Source: Plotosus lineatus | Lineage: Eukaryota > Chordata > Actinopteri > Siluriformes > Plotosidae | DNA length: 64,000 bases | Assembly (NCBI GenBank): GCA_024760905.1 | Contig: CM045729.1 | Location: forward strand, 5,027,663 to 5,091,662 | Direction of reading: 5' to 3' | Part shown: positions 31,975 through 44,140 of the stretch, in pieces | Layout: each line of letters begins with the position of its first letter | Position numbering within the stretch: position 1 is the first letter of the stretch | The notes under the pieces: model-generated | Seen by the model: the letters and a program-made list of their open reading frames with translations, nothing else | The model's database searches: none | What the model was told of the DNA's origin: nothing | Made by a program: the position numbers and the translations under genes

Positions 31975-32345
31975 TAGTGGAAGTGGCTTCCTTGAGTGTT
32001 CTGCAAGTCTTCCATGTTATCTGCAACCATTGCGCAAACGTTCTGCATGTATTCCGCAAACCTTCCGTGAGTGTTCCGTGGGGATTTTGTGGCTGCTTTT
32101 GACTACCCGGAAGAAGAAGGAATGTTCGCGGAACGTTCATGGAAGTCTTGCGAAATAAAAGGAATGATCACAGAACTTTTGTGGAAAGGATGGAATGTTT
32201 GCGGAAGAACTGCAGAACTTGAGGGAACACTGTCGGAAGATTTTGGACTGACCGAAGAGGAGGAATACCTTCGGAATCATATGGAAGGACATGGAAGATG
32301 ACGGAATGACTGATGAACGTTGGAGGATGACGAGGGTTTTGCTTC
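31975..32345. repeat. GGAA-rich inverted block C
   Basis: The left half is TTCC-rich and the right half GGAA-rich; for example, TTCCGCAAACCTTCCGTGAG at 32050 is roughly the reverse complement of the CATGGAAGTCTTGCGAAAT region at 32137. It forms an imperfect foldback and resembles blocks A and B. Confidence 0.5.
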
Positions 32346-32451
32346 CGCGAGTCTGCCGTGCTTCAGTGAAATGGGGGTATTAGATAGCATGATGGGTTTT
32401 TTTTTTGTTTGCTTTTTTTCTTCCTAGAGATGTCAAATTTCAACAAACATA

Positions 32452-32453
<2 letters not shown>

Positions 32454-32504
<51 letters not shown>
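32454..32504. repeat. (TA)n microsatellite
   Basis: TA run at the left boundary of the hAT-like element. Confidence 0.95.
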
Positions 32505-32509
<5 letters not shown>

Positions 32510-32510
<1 letters not shown>

Positions 32511-33286
32511 CCTGTCAAGTTGTACGGTTTTGGCGTAATTTGTACAAGTGAGCACTGATTTTTAAATGTGTACGCCGTACGTCCGAAATCTGTACGTTTT
32601 TCGATCATTTCGTCTTTTTTAACTCCGTTTTTGTGTCACCGTTTGGTAAAGAGACGATACGCCGGGTGGTCTGTAGCCGTTTTCGCGAGAATCGCTGCGT
32701 TGCGTTTATCGTCTGCTCTTTCCGACCACGTGACCGCACTTTCACTTCCGCCATCATTCCCAGTTAGTTTTCGTGACTCGCAGTGGATACAGTTGATACA
32801 AACGTGATAACAATATGGATGGAACAGCTGAAGGTATTGTTTTCAAGTCTCCTTTGTCTACCACACAGCAATGCAGACAGTGAACGTGCATTTTCACATG
32901 TCCGAAAGATCAACACGGAGTACAGGAAATCTCTTGGAGTGGACACACTTACAAATTACTTTCAAGTCAAACTTAATTGCGAGCTCAAGTGCCATGAAGT
33001 GAAGCCATCAAAAGAAATGATTGAAAGTGCCAAAAGTGCTACATATAGTTATAATAAAGATCACTGTTAAATTTTCTTAATCATGCAGCTGAAGATATTA
33101 CTCTTTTATTTGATTGCACCAGGTTATATGTTACAACATTACCAATAAATTCATATTATATTAAAAATAGAGTTTAATTTTTGTTTCATATTGCACGCGA
33201 TAATAAGACGCGTAAGATTAGTTGCTATTTTGTAAGGGCATAAGTAGCCAATTTGTAAGATCGCCAACGGCCTAGGGTTGACAGGT
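32510..33286 (+). mobile_element. hAT-like DNA transposon, internally deleted
   Basis: Plus-strand frame 32783-33070 ends in a hAT C-terminal dimerisation-type segment: LPHSNADSERAFSHVRKI then NTEYRKSLGVDTLTNYFQ. The core SNADSERAFS followed by a basic stretch and LxxxTL is typical of hAT or hAT-domesticated proteins. The block is bounded by inverted ACCTGTCAA termini (32510 and, inverted, 33278-33286), with further inverted similarity inward (GTTTTGGCGTAATTTGTACA versus CGTTGGCGATCTTACAAAT). The N-terminal DNA-binding and catalytic parts are missing, so it is a non-autonomous relic. Both flanks are TA-rich microsatellite. Confidence 0.65.
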
Positions 33287-33499
33287 ATGTATGTATATAT
33301 ATATATATGTATATATATATAGCATGGGAGAATTTGGTTGGATTAGTTGAGTACAATCTAGACTTTCTCAAGTTGAGCTTATCATGCAATTACTGAGCAA
33401 TCAAACAACATATATCATGATCTCAAACTAATTCATGCTTCAGTTTATGTGGCTTCAGTGCATCGCGGGTTTTTCAAAAATATTCATTGAAAAATACAA

Positions 33500-33660
33500 A
33501 AAATAAGGAAATTAAGGAAAAATGGGGAGAAGGTTAAGGTAAATGCCACAAAACAAGTCCAATTATGCAAAAAACCAAAACCTAAAGAAACAAAAACAAA
33601 ACAAAAAAAACAAACCAAGCCCCCCCCCCAACAAAATTACTTACATTTTTATGTGAATTG

Positions 33661-33696
<36 letters not shown>

Positions 33697-33845
33697 CGTG
33701 CGTGCATGCATCTGTATGTGTCTGTATTTATATTTTATTTACATCTTATACATTATTTTTGAATGTTTAATTGTTATCATAAGCATTTATAGCATTCAAT
33801 GTGTATTTATTGATATTGTACACACACACACACACACACACACAC

Positions 33846-33921
<76 letters not shown>

Positions 33922-34020
33922 TCAGTCAAGGAGGGGTCAATCCTACTGCACGGAAATCGGCGGTCGCGAGGAAGGTGGGTATGTCGATCCACATTAACCA
34001 CAGAAAGTGAGGGACCCCTT
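33500..34020 (+). mobile_element. Repeat copy, pogo/MITE-like, inverted relative to 5264-5650
   Basis: Carries TTATACATTATTTTTGAATG, TGTATTTATTGATATTGTA, a (CA)n-(TA)n core at 33822-33916, and an end block with GTCAAGGAGGGGTCAATCC and AAAGTGAGGGACCCC. The same blocks occur in reverse order and strand near 5.3-5.6 kb. Confidence 0.5.
33822..33916. repeat. (CA)n-(TA)n microsatellite
   Basis: CA run then a long TA run. Confidence 0.95.
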
Positions 34021-34126
34021 TATTTGTTGATGCATCATTGCACAGAAGTTGAGACTTGAAAGGGAATGTCAAGTAAGTTGCATGGAATGTCTGCAAAAAT
34101 TGAGCAATGAAGTACATCAGAGCTCC

Positions 34127-34490
34127 AGATTGTGCTCAACTAATCAAAACAAATTGTCCCACACTAAATACCTGTGAAGTTTCTTGAAATTTGACATCCC
34201 TGGCAAAAACAATGCTGTGTCACCATTTATTTGGGATAAAATGGGTCCGTCAAATCAGTTTAGTTGAAAATAAGTTGCAGTGGAAATTTGACTGGACTTG
34301 TGAGCCTTTGACTCCAAAATATACAAAAGAGAATTGGTGATTTTGCAGAGTTCAAACTGTGAATTGTTCTCAAGCAACCTGACTCATTGGTTTCAAATTT
34401 AGAAATATAAATGTTTCTTTGTATGCGAAATACAACTTTCGCCAGAATGACAAAATACGGAGAAGCAGTGACGGACTCAGTGACTTGAAG
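34127..34490 (+). repeat. Long direct repeat, copy 1
   Basis: About 365 bases repeated with substitutions at 34917-35283. Shared blocks include GAAATTTGACATCCCTGGCA, TTTGGGATAAAATGGGTCC, AAATCAGTTTAGTTGAAAAT and AAATATAAATGTTTCTTTG. Confidence 0.85.
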
Positions 34491-34626
34491 AAGTTGAAGT
34501 CCTTAAAGTTGAAATGTGCCTTCCCAACTCAAAGTAATGCGAAGATGTGTCCAAAAATGAAACCTCAGTGTTGGGTGAAATTGAGAAATCCATCTCAAGG
34601 AAGTCTGACAGCAATCCCATGAGAGT

Positions 34627-34699
34627 TGGAGAATGCAAGTATTGATTCTGCTACCTCTCACATGCTAAGCAAGCAGTCTACCATTTGAGCTAATTCCCC
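34627..34699 (-). tRNA. tRNA-Ala(AGC)-like gene or pseudogene
   Basis: The minus strand reads a 73-base tRNA. A seven-base acceptor stem, GGGGAAT with ATTCTCC, pairs fully (one G-U), with discriminator A. The D-arm region TTAGCTCAAATGGTAGA is a good A box, and the anticodon loop TTAGCAT gives AGC (Ala) on a stem of five pairs including wobble. The T arm is weak: GCAGA opposite CTTGC, and the B box AATCAATACT departs from GGTTCGAATCC. The T-arm decay suggests a pseudogene or tRNA-derived repeat, though it could be a low-activity gene. It lies between the two copies of a long direct repeat. Confidence 0.6.
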
Positions 34700-34916
34700 A
34701 CACAAAAATAATGCTCAGGTCTGATGCCCCAATGTGCCATCCAACCCCAAAATGAATGCACACGAGAGGTCTGTCTTCATTGCTTAATTTTTTTTTAGGC
34801 TTGATAGGTGACTAACCTCACATTTCATGTCCAGCCTCAACTTCAATGCCATGATTCATTAACAAATAAATGTTGTTTGATTGCGGAGTAATTGTATTCT
34901 TTGCTCAGCATGAGAA

Positions 34917-35283
34917 AGCCCAAGATTGAGCTCAACTAATCCAAACAAATTGTCCCACGCTAAATACCTGTGAAGGTTCTTGAAATTTGACATCCCTGGC
35001 AAAAATAATGCTGTGTCACCGTCTATTTGGGATAAAATGGGTCCGCCAAATCAGTTTAGTTGAAAATAATTTGCAGTGGAAATTTTACTGGAATTGTGAG
35101 CCTTTGACTCCAAGAAAGTGAACTGGTGATTTCGCAGGGTTCACAATTGTGAAATATTCTCAAGCAACCCGACTCCTTGGTTTCAGACATAGAAATATAA
35201 ATGTTTCTTTGAATGAGAAATACAACTTTGCTAGAATGACAGAATACGGATCAGCAGTGAGGCACTCAGTTACGAGAAGAAGC
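34917..35283 (+). repeat. Long direct repeat, copy 2
   Basis: Second copy of the repeat at 34127-34490, offset by about 790 bases. It diverges through substitutions and small deletions. Confidence 0.85.
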
Positions 35284-35404
35284 ACGTGTTAGAGAGGGAG
35301 GAGCTACTGTCACAAAACAATTCCTAAAAAGGGAACTAACTCCTCAGGAAAGAATAAAGAATTTTATATCATAAGAATTTAATGCAGCTGTAAAGGGGGT
35401 GGGG

Positions 35405-36208
35405 TGGGGGGACAAACCAGGTCCCAAGCCCGGATAAATGCAGAGGGTTGCGTCAGGAAGGGCATCCGGCGTAAAACAAATGGCAAATAAAATATGCGAA
35501 TCACAACAAAGAATTTCATACCGGATCGGTCGAGGCCCGGGTTAACAACAACCACCATCAGTGCTGTTAACCAACAGGGTGCTGGTAGAAATTGGACTAC
35601 TGTTGGTCAAAGACGTCGAAGAAGGAGAGGCGGGAGGCGTGTCCGTAGGTAGAGTGAGAAGAGGAAAGGCATGAGTCTAGGACTGAGAGTAGGGACTTTG
35701 AATGTTGGAACGATGACAGGAAAAGGTAGAGAGCTGGCTGACATGATGCAGAGGAGGAAGGTGGACATACTGTGTGTTCAGGAGACCAGGTGGAAAGGTA
35801 GCAAGGCTAGAAGCTTAGGATCAGGTTTAAGCTGTTTTATCATGGTGTGGATGGGAAGAGAAATGGTGGAGGAGTCATCTTGAAGGAGGAGTTTGTCAGG
35901 AATGTTCTAGAAGTGAAAAGAGTGTCAGACAGAGTGATGAGTCTCAAGTTAGAAATTGAAAGTTTGATGTTCAATGTTGTTAGTGCTTATGCCCCACAGG
36001 CAGGATGTGAGCGAGAAGAGGAAGAGAAGGAGAGATTCTGGAGTGAGTTAGATGAAGTGATGCAGAGTACCCCCAGAGGTGAAAGAGTGCTCATTGGTGC
36101 AAACTTCAATGGACATGTTGGTGCAGGAAACAGAGAGGACGAGGAAGTGATGGGTAGGTTTGGCATCCAGGACAGGAACACAGAAGGACAGATGTTGGTC
36201 CACTCCTA
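35405..36208 (+). mobile_element. RTE-clade LINE copy 4, 5' part with endonuclease
   Basis: Starts with GGGGTGGGGGG and the 5' untranslated block, then the AP endonuclease frame: [37 protein letters not shown], a one-base frameshift near 35830, then SAYAPQAGCEREEE, VLIGANFNGHVGAGN. Homology stops at about 36208 within the endonuclease. Confidence 0.85.
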
Positions 36209-36211
36209 GTC

Positions 36212-36436
36212 TAATTTGCATCAGTACCATATTGGTTAACAGCACTGATGGCTGTCGTTGTTAACCCGGGCCTCGACCAATCTGGTATGAATTTCGTTTT
36301 GATCATTTGCATAATTGGATTTTGGCAGAACTTTTACGCTAGATGCCCTTTTTGTGGCAACCCTCTGCGTTTATTTGGGCTTGGGACCTGCGTGAGGGTG
36401 AACACTGGCTTGTGCCCCCCCCCCCCCCCCCCCCCA
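36212..36436 (-). mobile_element. RTE 5'-end fragment in inverted orientation
   Basis: Reads as the minus strand of the LINE 5' untranslated part (GTTAACAGCACTGATGG, GTTGTTAACCCGGGCCTCG, CTTGTG) ending in a poly-C run at 36417-36436. It abuts copy 4 head to head. Confidence 0.75.
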
Positions 36437-36499
36437 CACACACACACCCCGCTGCATCTACTATACGAGACTAATCTGCTGTCAAGGGGATTTAATGCC

Positions 36500-36700
36500 G
36501 ACAGTAAAATTAGTTTTGTGGAGATTCAAAGATAAGGAATTTGGTGTAATTATGCTGGGCTCCTACCATGTTGGGATGGAAGGCAATTGGAAAGCTGATG
36601 AGATCACAGCAAGTGTACTGAGATTAAAGGATGAAGAAATGTTGCAGATTCCTTTTGGTGAAGCTGAAGTGGTAGAATGAGACATTCCTGTAAGATTTAA
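36500..36700 (+). pseudogene. RNase H-like fragment of a retroelement
   Basis: The frame at 36495-36680 includes GSYHVGMEGNWKADEIT, resembling the HVGIEGNExAD segment of retroelement RNase H domains, followed by a PFGEAEVV stretch in the spacing seen after that domain in some LINEs. Upstream RNase H motifs and the RT were not recognised, so this is a short orphan fragment. It could also be chance. Confidence 0.4.
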
Positions 36701-37009
36701 AACTCAGTGAAGGTGAAATCATCCAAAGGGAAATGCAGGAAAGAGAAGACGATTTATTCCCGATTGGGACATACATGACCAAAATCAGCATGAAATCTTC
36801 TATCTGACTGTGGATCAGAACAATGTGAGGTCTGTGGCGTCCCTGAGAACCTACAGTATTTTGTTATGGTGCAGGAAACACAGTATAGAGACAAATACAC
36901 TGAAAGAGAAAAGTCACCGGGACGTGGATGGAATCTGCAGGGAATTTGAGGGAATGAGGAGAAGATTCCCACTTCGGTACAGCTGGTGGTGATAAACACC
37001 TAAAGATTT

Positions 37010-38760
37010 TGGTTGTGAACCACCAGTCAATCTAAAAAAGTAAAGGTTGGTTTTGTGCCTCTTTTTAATAAAATAAATCAAGATCATTAAAATTATTAAA
37101 AAAAAATCCAAGTAGCTCTGAAACTGGCATATAGCAGAAGTTTCCGATCAGGTTAAATTTATAATGCTCCTCTGTTGTTCTCGGAGTCCCTTGTTTGGTC
37201 GGCAGAGTGAACTGAGTGGCTGTAACTCATTAGAACCAGGGATCATGTGCATGAGATGGGTTTTGGTCCAAATGAAAGCCCGTCAGGCCTTCATCTACTT
37301 GTGGGAAGTCAGATTAAGTGAAATGTCCTCAATTCGTGAGGAGGATGAGGGTTCGTGCTGCTTGTTTCATAACGTGGCCTGTATGTTCCTGCCTCAGCCT
37401 TACTTTTGTTTACTGTCCCCACCCCGCGTTTAGAGCCTGTCTGCCAATGTGATGATCCGCGGAGCTGTCGGTGCTCCGATGAACTCAGCAAGAATGTTCT
37501 CAGAGTGATGGGGCCTGAGTTCCTCTCAGCTTCTTCTGGTTTTAATCACTTCCTGATGGTTTACAGATTCACATCCACTGTACACATGTCTATACTAACC
37601 AGGAGGAACACGATCAAATCCAGTTAATACAGAGAAAACATTCAGAAATGAACGATGTGTGAATGCACCGACATTGAAACTCGAGTGTGTGGGATTTCAC
37701 CCGATGCCCTCCTGATGGGTTCATCAATCTTAATTTATTTTATAATATCTGAGGTGGTTTCAGAGGAAAATTTAAATTCCACACACATTCCACTCCAATT
37801 ATTCCAAACACTTTTATTTCATTCACTCGACAAAAATAGATGGTTTTTCCACAAGAAATAAAACTGTAGAATGTAAAATATTTCCTGGTCGTCACTGTGA
37901 AAAGATAAAAAGTCACATTTGTTTGTATTTTGTTGATTTCGGTGTCATATTAAAATGAATTGGCCTCCTTTCATTTAAAAAGTGTGGATATGGAACGAAA
38001 GCTGAGATTATAAACCAAAATCCTGAAAATAAGGAAATAAAGCTGAGAATGAAAAATGAAAATATGAGAAGATCAAGTGAGAGCTGGATATATATATTTG
38101 TTTTTATTGTTTTATAAGTGCCTTATAGCTCCTCCCACATTTGAAAAAGTGGTGAATAGCGGGTTGGTGGATGTAAAAAATAAGGATGAGAGTCATTTGG
38201 GGGAAAGAATTGTTGAGATCAGTGATGTGTGGTTGGTGAATGAGATTCCATCTGATTTCAAAGATTACAAGTGTAAAAGAAAAGCTGGAGACGTTGTATT
38301 TGGTGGGATGAGAGCCGACTGAACTCTCCTCAATCTGTTCTGATGACTCGGGGAAATGAACATGGTGCATAAAACACCACAATTTTTGGAAGCAGAATAA
38401 AATCATTTTTTGCCTTTAAAACAGTTGAAATGGAATTTCCTGAGAAAAGGTGTTTGTGGGTGTATCTCAGTCACATGGTTGTCGTGTTCCTGAGATTTCT
38501 CCTCTACGTCATCATATTCTGTAACATAAACCCATTTCCTTCATTAATATCTCTTTGTACTATTGGAGTCGTTGTGTAAAGCTCTGTGTATCAATCTATT
38601 TAATATTCGAGCAGAAAAAATGTGTATAAGATAGAGAGGTAAACGAGAGATAAATAGAGATCTTCTCGAAACTGTGGAATAAATATTGCTGCACTTGATA
38701 AAGAACAGAACGGCGATTACCTAACACAAATTCTACATTTATATTATTTATATAAGAGAA
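37010..38760. other. Unassigned; may include 3' end of the SRCR receptor gene
   Basis: No known repeat or exon was recognised. It lies just downstream of the last tail exon found, so a terminal exon and 3' UTR on the minus strand could fall here. Candidate AATAAA signals on the minus strand exist (for example TTTATT at about 37816) but are not diagnostic. Confidence 0.3.
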
Positions 38761-38765
38761 TACAG

Positions 38766-38939
38766 TCAAACTTTAACTATGTTGCAATTGCATTCATGTA
38801 CTTTACCAGAATAAACAACATCACCTTCTGCCTCTCCTCCATCCTGTTCCTCAATGATGACCACCTGCTCCTCCTCCTTCTTCTGCTCCTCCACCACCTC
38901 TGGACTGTCTGGTGAAGAAATAAACGAAGAAGTAATAAA

Positions 38940-38998
<59 letters not shown>

Positions 38999-41900
38999 TG
39001 TAGTAAAATACTGAGGTACAGGGTGGTATGAAGAAGCCAAGTTACTTCTTCTTCTTTTCCTTACGGCTTTTCCCTTCAGGGGTCGCCACAATGAATCATC
39101 TGCCTCCATCTCACCCTATCCTTTGCATCTTCTTCTCTTACACCAACGACCTTCATGTCCTCCTTCACCACATCCATAAATCTCCTCTTTGGTATTCCTC
39201 TCGGCCTTCTGCCTGGTAGTTCCAACCTCAGCATCCTACTACCAATATACTCACTATCCCTCCTCTGTACATGTCCAAACCATCTCAATCTAGCCTCTCT
39301 GACTTTGTCTCCAAAACGTCTTACATGTGCTGTCCCTCTGATGTACTCATTCCTGACCCTATCCATCCTTGTTACTCCCAAAGAGAACCTCAACATTTTC
39401 ATCTCTGCTACCTCCAGCTCTGCCTCCTGTCTTTTCCCCAGGGCCACTGTCTCTAAACCATACAACATCGCAGGCCTCATCACCGTCTTGTACACTTTTC
39501 CTTTCATTCTTGCTGATACCCTCCTATAACACATAACACAGGACACTTTTCTCCAACCATTCCAACCTGCCTGCACACGCTTCTTCACCTCTTTTCCACA
39601 CTCTCAACTGCTCTGGATTGTTGAGCCTAAGTATTTAAAATCCTCCACCTTCCTTATCTCTGCTCCCTGTAACCTCACCATTCCTCTTGGGTCCTTGTCA
39701 TTCACACACATGTATTCTGTCTTACTGAGGCTAATCTTCATTCCCCTCCTTTCCAGGGCATACCTCCACCTCTCTAGATTTTCCTGCACTTGTTCTCTGC
39801 GCTCACTACAGATCACAATGTCATCTGCAAACATCATAGTCCATGGGGAATCTTGTCTAACTTCGTTTGTGAGCCTGTCCATCACCATAGCAAACAAGAA
39901 GGGGCTCAGAGCTGACCCTTGATGCAGTCCTACCTCTCCACCTCGAACTCCTGTCACACCGACAGCACACCTCACCACTGCCTTACATCTCTCATACATG
40001 TCCTGCACCACTCTATATTACTTCTCTGCCACTTCAGACTTCCTCATGCAATATCACAATTCCTCTCTCGGCAGCCTGTCATATGCTTTCTCCAGATCCA
40101 CAAAGGCACAATGCAGCTCCTTCTGACCTTCTCTGTACTTCTCTATCCTCAAAGCAAACACTGAATCTGTGGTGCTCTTTCTTGGCACGAAACCAAACTG
40201 TTATTCACAAATGCTGACCTCTGCCCTTAGTCTAGCTTCCACTATTCTTTCCCATAACTTCATTGTATGGCTCATCAACTTTTTCCCTCTGAAGTTGCCA
40301 CAACTCTGCTCGTCTCACTTGTTCTTAAAAATGGGCACCATCACACTTCTCCATTTCTCTGGCATCCTCTCACTCTCTAAGACCTTGTTGAATGTTCTTG
40401 TCAGGAAATCTACTGCTACCTCTCCTGGACACTTCCATACCTCCACCGGTATGTTGTCAGGACTAACTGCCTTTCCATTCTTCATCCTCTTCAATGCCCT
40501 CCTCACTTCACCCTTATTAATCTTTGCTACTTCCTGGTCCTCAACGGTCACCTCTTCTACTCTTTTTTCTCTCTCATTTTCCTCATTCACCAGCTCTTCA
40601 AAGTACTCTTTCCATCTTCCCAGCACACTTCTCTCATCAGTCAATACATTTCCCTCTCTGTCCTTAATCACTCTAACTTGCCGCACGTCCTTTCCATCTC
40701 TATTTCTCTGCTGTGCCAACCTGCATAAATCATTTTCTCCCTCTTTACTTTCCAACCGAGCATACAAGTCATCATACGCCCTCTGTTTGGCCTTTGACAC
40801 TGCTACCTTCGCCTTACGCGGTGTCTCCCTGTACTTCTGTTTACTCTCTTCGGTCCTCTCAATGTCCCACTTCTTCTTGGCTAACCTCTTCCTTTGTACA
40901 CACTCCTGCACTTCCTCATTCCACCACCAAGTCTCCTTATTTACTCTCTTTCCAGATGACACACCAAGTATTCTCCTACCTGTCTCCCTGATCATATTAA
41001 CTGTAGTTGTCCAGTCATCTGGAAGCACTTCCTGACCACTCAAAGCCTGTTTCAACTCCTCCTTGAAGACAACCCGACACTCTTCCTTTTTCAGCTTCTA
41101 CCACTTTGTGTTCTGCTCTGCCTTTGCCTTCTTCACATTCCTCACCATCAGCATCATCCTGCACACCACCATCCTATGCTAATTGGCAACACTCTCACCC
41201 ACTACTACTTTGCAGTCACTGACTTCCTTTAATTACATCGCCTGCACAAGATGTAGTCTACCTGTGTGCTCCTACCTCTGCTTTTATAAGTCACCCTATG
41301 CTCCTGTCTCTTCTGGAAGAACGTATTTACCACAGCCATTTCCATCCTTTTTGCAAAATCTACCAACATCTGTCCTTCTGTGTTCCTGTCCTGGAGACCA
41401 AACCTGCCCATCACTTCCTTGTCCCCTCTGTTTCCTGCAGCAACATCTCCATTGAAGTCTGCCTCAATGACCACCCTTTCACCTTTGGGGGTACTCTGCA
41501 TCACTTCATCTAACTCACTCCAGAATCTCTCCTTGTCATCTGGCTTACATCCTACCTGTGGGGCATAAGCACTAACAACATTGAACATCACACCTTCAAT
41601 TTCTAACTTGAGACTCATCACTCTGTCTGACACTCTTTTCACTTCTAGAACATTCCTGACAAACTCTTCCTTCAAGATGACTCCTACTCCATTTCTCTTC
41701 CCATCCACACCATGATAAAACAGCTTAAACCCTGCTCCTAAGCTTCTAGTCCTGCTACATTTCCACCTGGTCTCCTGAACACACAGTATGTCCACCTTCC
41801 TCCTCTGCATCATGTCAGCCAGCTCTCTACCTTTTCCTGCCATAGTTCCAACATTCAAAGTCCTTACTCTCAGTCCTAGACTCGTGCTTTTCCTCTTCTC

Positions 41901-43984
41901 TTTCTGCCTACGGACACGCCTCCCGCCTCTCCTTCTTCGACATCTTCGACCAACAGTAGTCCGAAACAGCACTGATGGTGGTCGTTGTTAACCCGGACCT
42001 CAACCGATTTGGTATGACATTGTCTGTAGTGACTCGCATTTTTTTTTTTTTTTTTTTTTTACTGTTACTGCTGAGTTACTGCTACTATCATAACATTGAT
42101 CATTGCTCTCCAACAGCATGACCCAAAGTTTTTTTTATTCCTCTCGTACCATGGCGGGTTACCGACTATTACACTTTTTCATTCAATAAACTATTTCATA
42201 ATTAAATTAATAAATTAGGAACCTGTGGTCAGCTTTGAGTTGGTTTCCATGGTAACCACATCATGGTCGTTCTGGGACAAGCCCTCTGTCAGAATGCGGA
42301 GATAAAAGCTGTTAAATTCACACGAATGTTAATTCATGATCATTTGGATGTTGTGGATGCAATACAGTCACATGATTATCAAACCTGTCAGCCGAACTGA
42401 CTTCTGATCAGCTGGAACGGCGTCATCATAATTGTCAGCTTCATCGTCTACACCAAAACATAAACATTTAAACAGAGTCAAGGTTTCCTGAAGTGGCGGT
42501 TTGTACACCGTGTGTTTGATGAGACAACACAAAATGACATCATCGTATCCATGGAAACAATGTGGCTCCACACAATCCCATAAACAAGCTTATTTCCAGA
42601 GTGTGTTTCATCTCTACTGCTTTCTAAAGCAAATTCCAAAACACAAGCGCACCATTGGCGTTACCGGGGATGGGTCCGACAGGGACGGCGGCATCGTCGT
42701 AGTCCTCTGGTTGCTCGACTCTTCCTGTATCACCGAAATGAAATAAAAGTAGAAGCTCAGGACAAACATCTCCATCACATTCTGAGCTCACGCTTTAAAG
42801 TAACTCACTACAATCATCTCTTCACTGAACACCTGCAGCACTTATCCACTCACCGTTGTCTATGACATCATCATAATACTCCGCCTTCTCTCTCATCCCA
42901 GAATCCACTGCAAAAACAACAATCGGTTTCTTTAGGGAGTTGAACACATTTCTACTCAACAAAATCCTCCTTCAGAGCAGCTCTGATGGATTTTCTCACA
43001 GGGATTTGAAAAGTGAGAGGAAGATCAGGTTGATGTGAGATGTGGTTGGTCAGCATTAAAACACTGGAGTTCCTGGACTTCCTCTATACAATACGTCATC
43101 ATCACATCTCAGAAACGACACGTGTAGTCTTGTCTCATTTTTAATTCTCATTCTGATCTCGTTCAGTTAATGGAGTTAAATTCACTCACACGCTGGGCCG
43201 TTTTACCTGAAAGAAGTTCATCATCCACATCTTCATACCCAGAATGCATTTCTTCAGAGAGGAGACTTCCTGTTACAGGAGAGCAGCACACACACAAACA
43301 CACACACGGACACACACACACACACACACGCACAGACAACGCATGCACCCACATGCAACACACACACACAAACACACACGCACGTACACACACAAGCAAA
43401 ACACACACACACACACTTGCATTAAATCACTTCAGGGGATGCATTCATCAGTTCATTTTCTGTAACCGCTTCATCCTAATTAGGGTCACGGGGAGGCTGG
43501 TGCCCATCCCAGCCAACTCAGGGCGAGGGCAGAGTACACCCTGGACATCTCGCCAGGCCATCACAGGGCAGAAACACGCCGACGGCTTTGCAGCCTACTC
43601 TTGTCAAAAGTCAGCAATGGTTCTTTTACATGCCTCACACCATAGACGGTGAGAGACATGGCCGGCCTTTGATAACCCAGTTAGCTGCACTGGGGGGACA
43701 GTGACAACCTTGTGGAGAGTGGGACTCGAACCCCTAACCTTTGGATCAGTGATCCGGTGGTTTATACCACTAGACCACTGCCCCGCAGGGACACATTCAC
43801 TGATATGTATTTCTGAACTTTGAAATATTCTTCATTTAAATATATTGTTATTTATATGGTGCCGACTCATGTTTCGTTACCATAATGTCATTCTTTAAAC
43901 AGACTTAGATTCAAACAACATGATATATAAACATGAGAGTGAGAGAAGGAGAGATGAAGAGGGGATGCACGTGTGAAGAAACAT

Positions 43985-44037
<53 letters not shown>

Positions 44038-44077
44038 CACACATACGCATACACACACACATGTACGCGCACACACA

Positions 44078-44140
<63 letters not shown>

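Noticed and set aside
28865..32345. Possible CRISPR-like or satellite array from repeated GGAA words.
   Set aside because: Spacing is irregular and there is no constant repeat unit; CRISPR is not expected in an animal genome.
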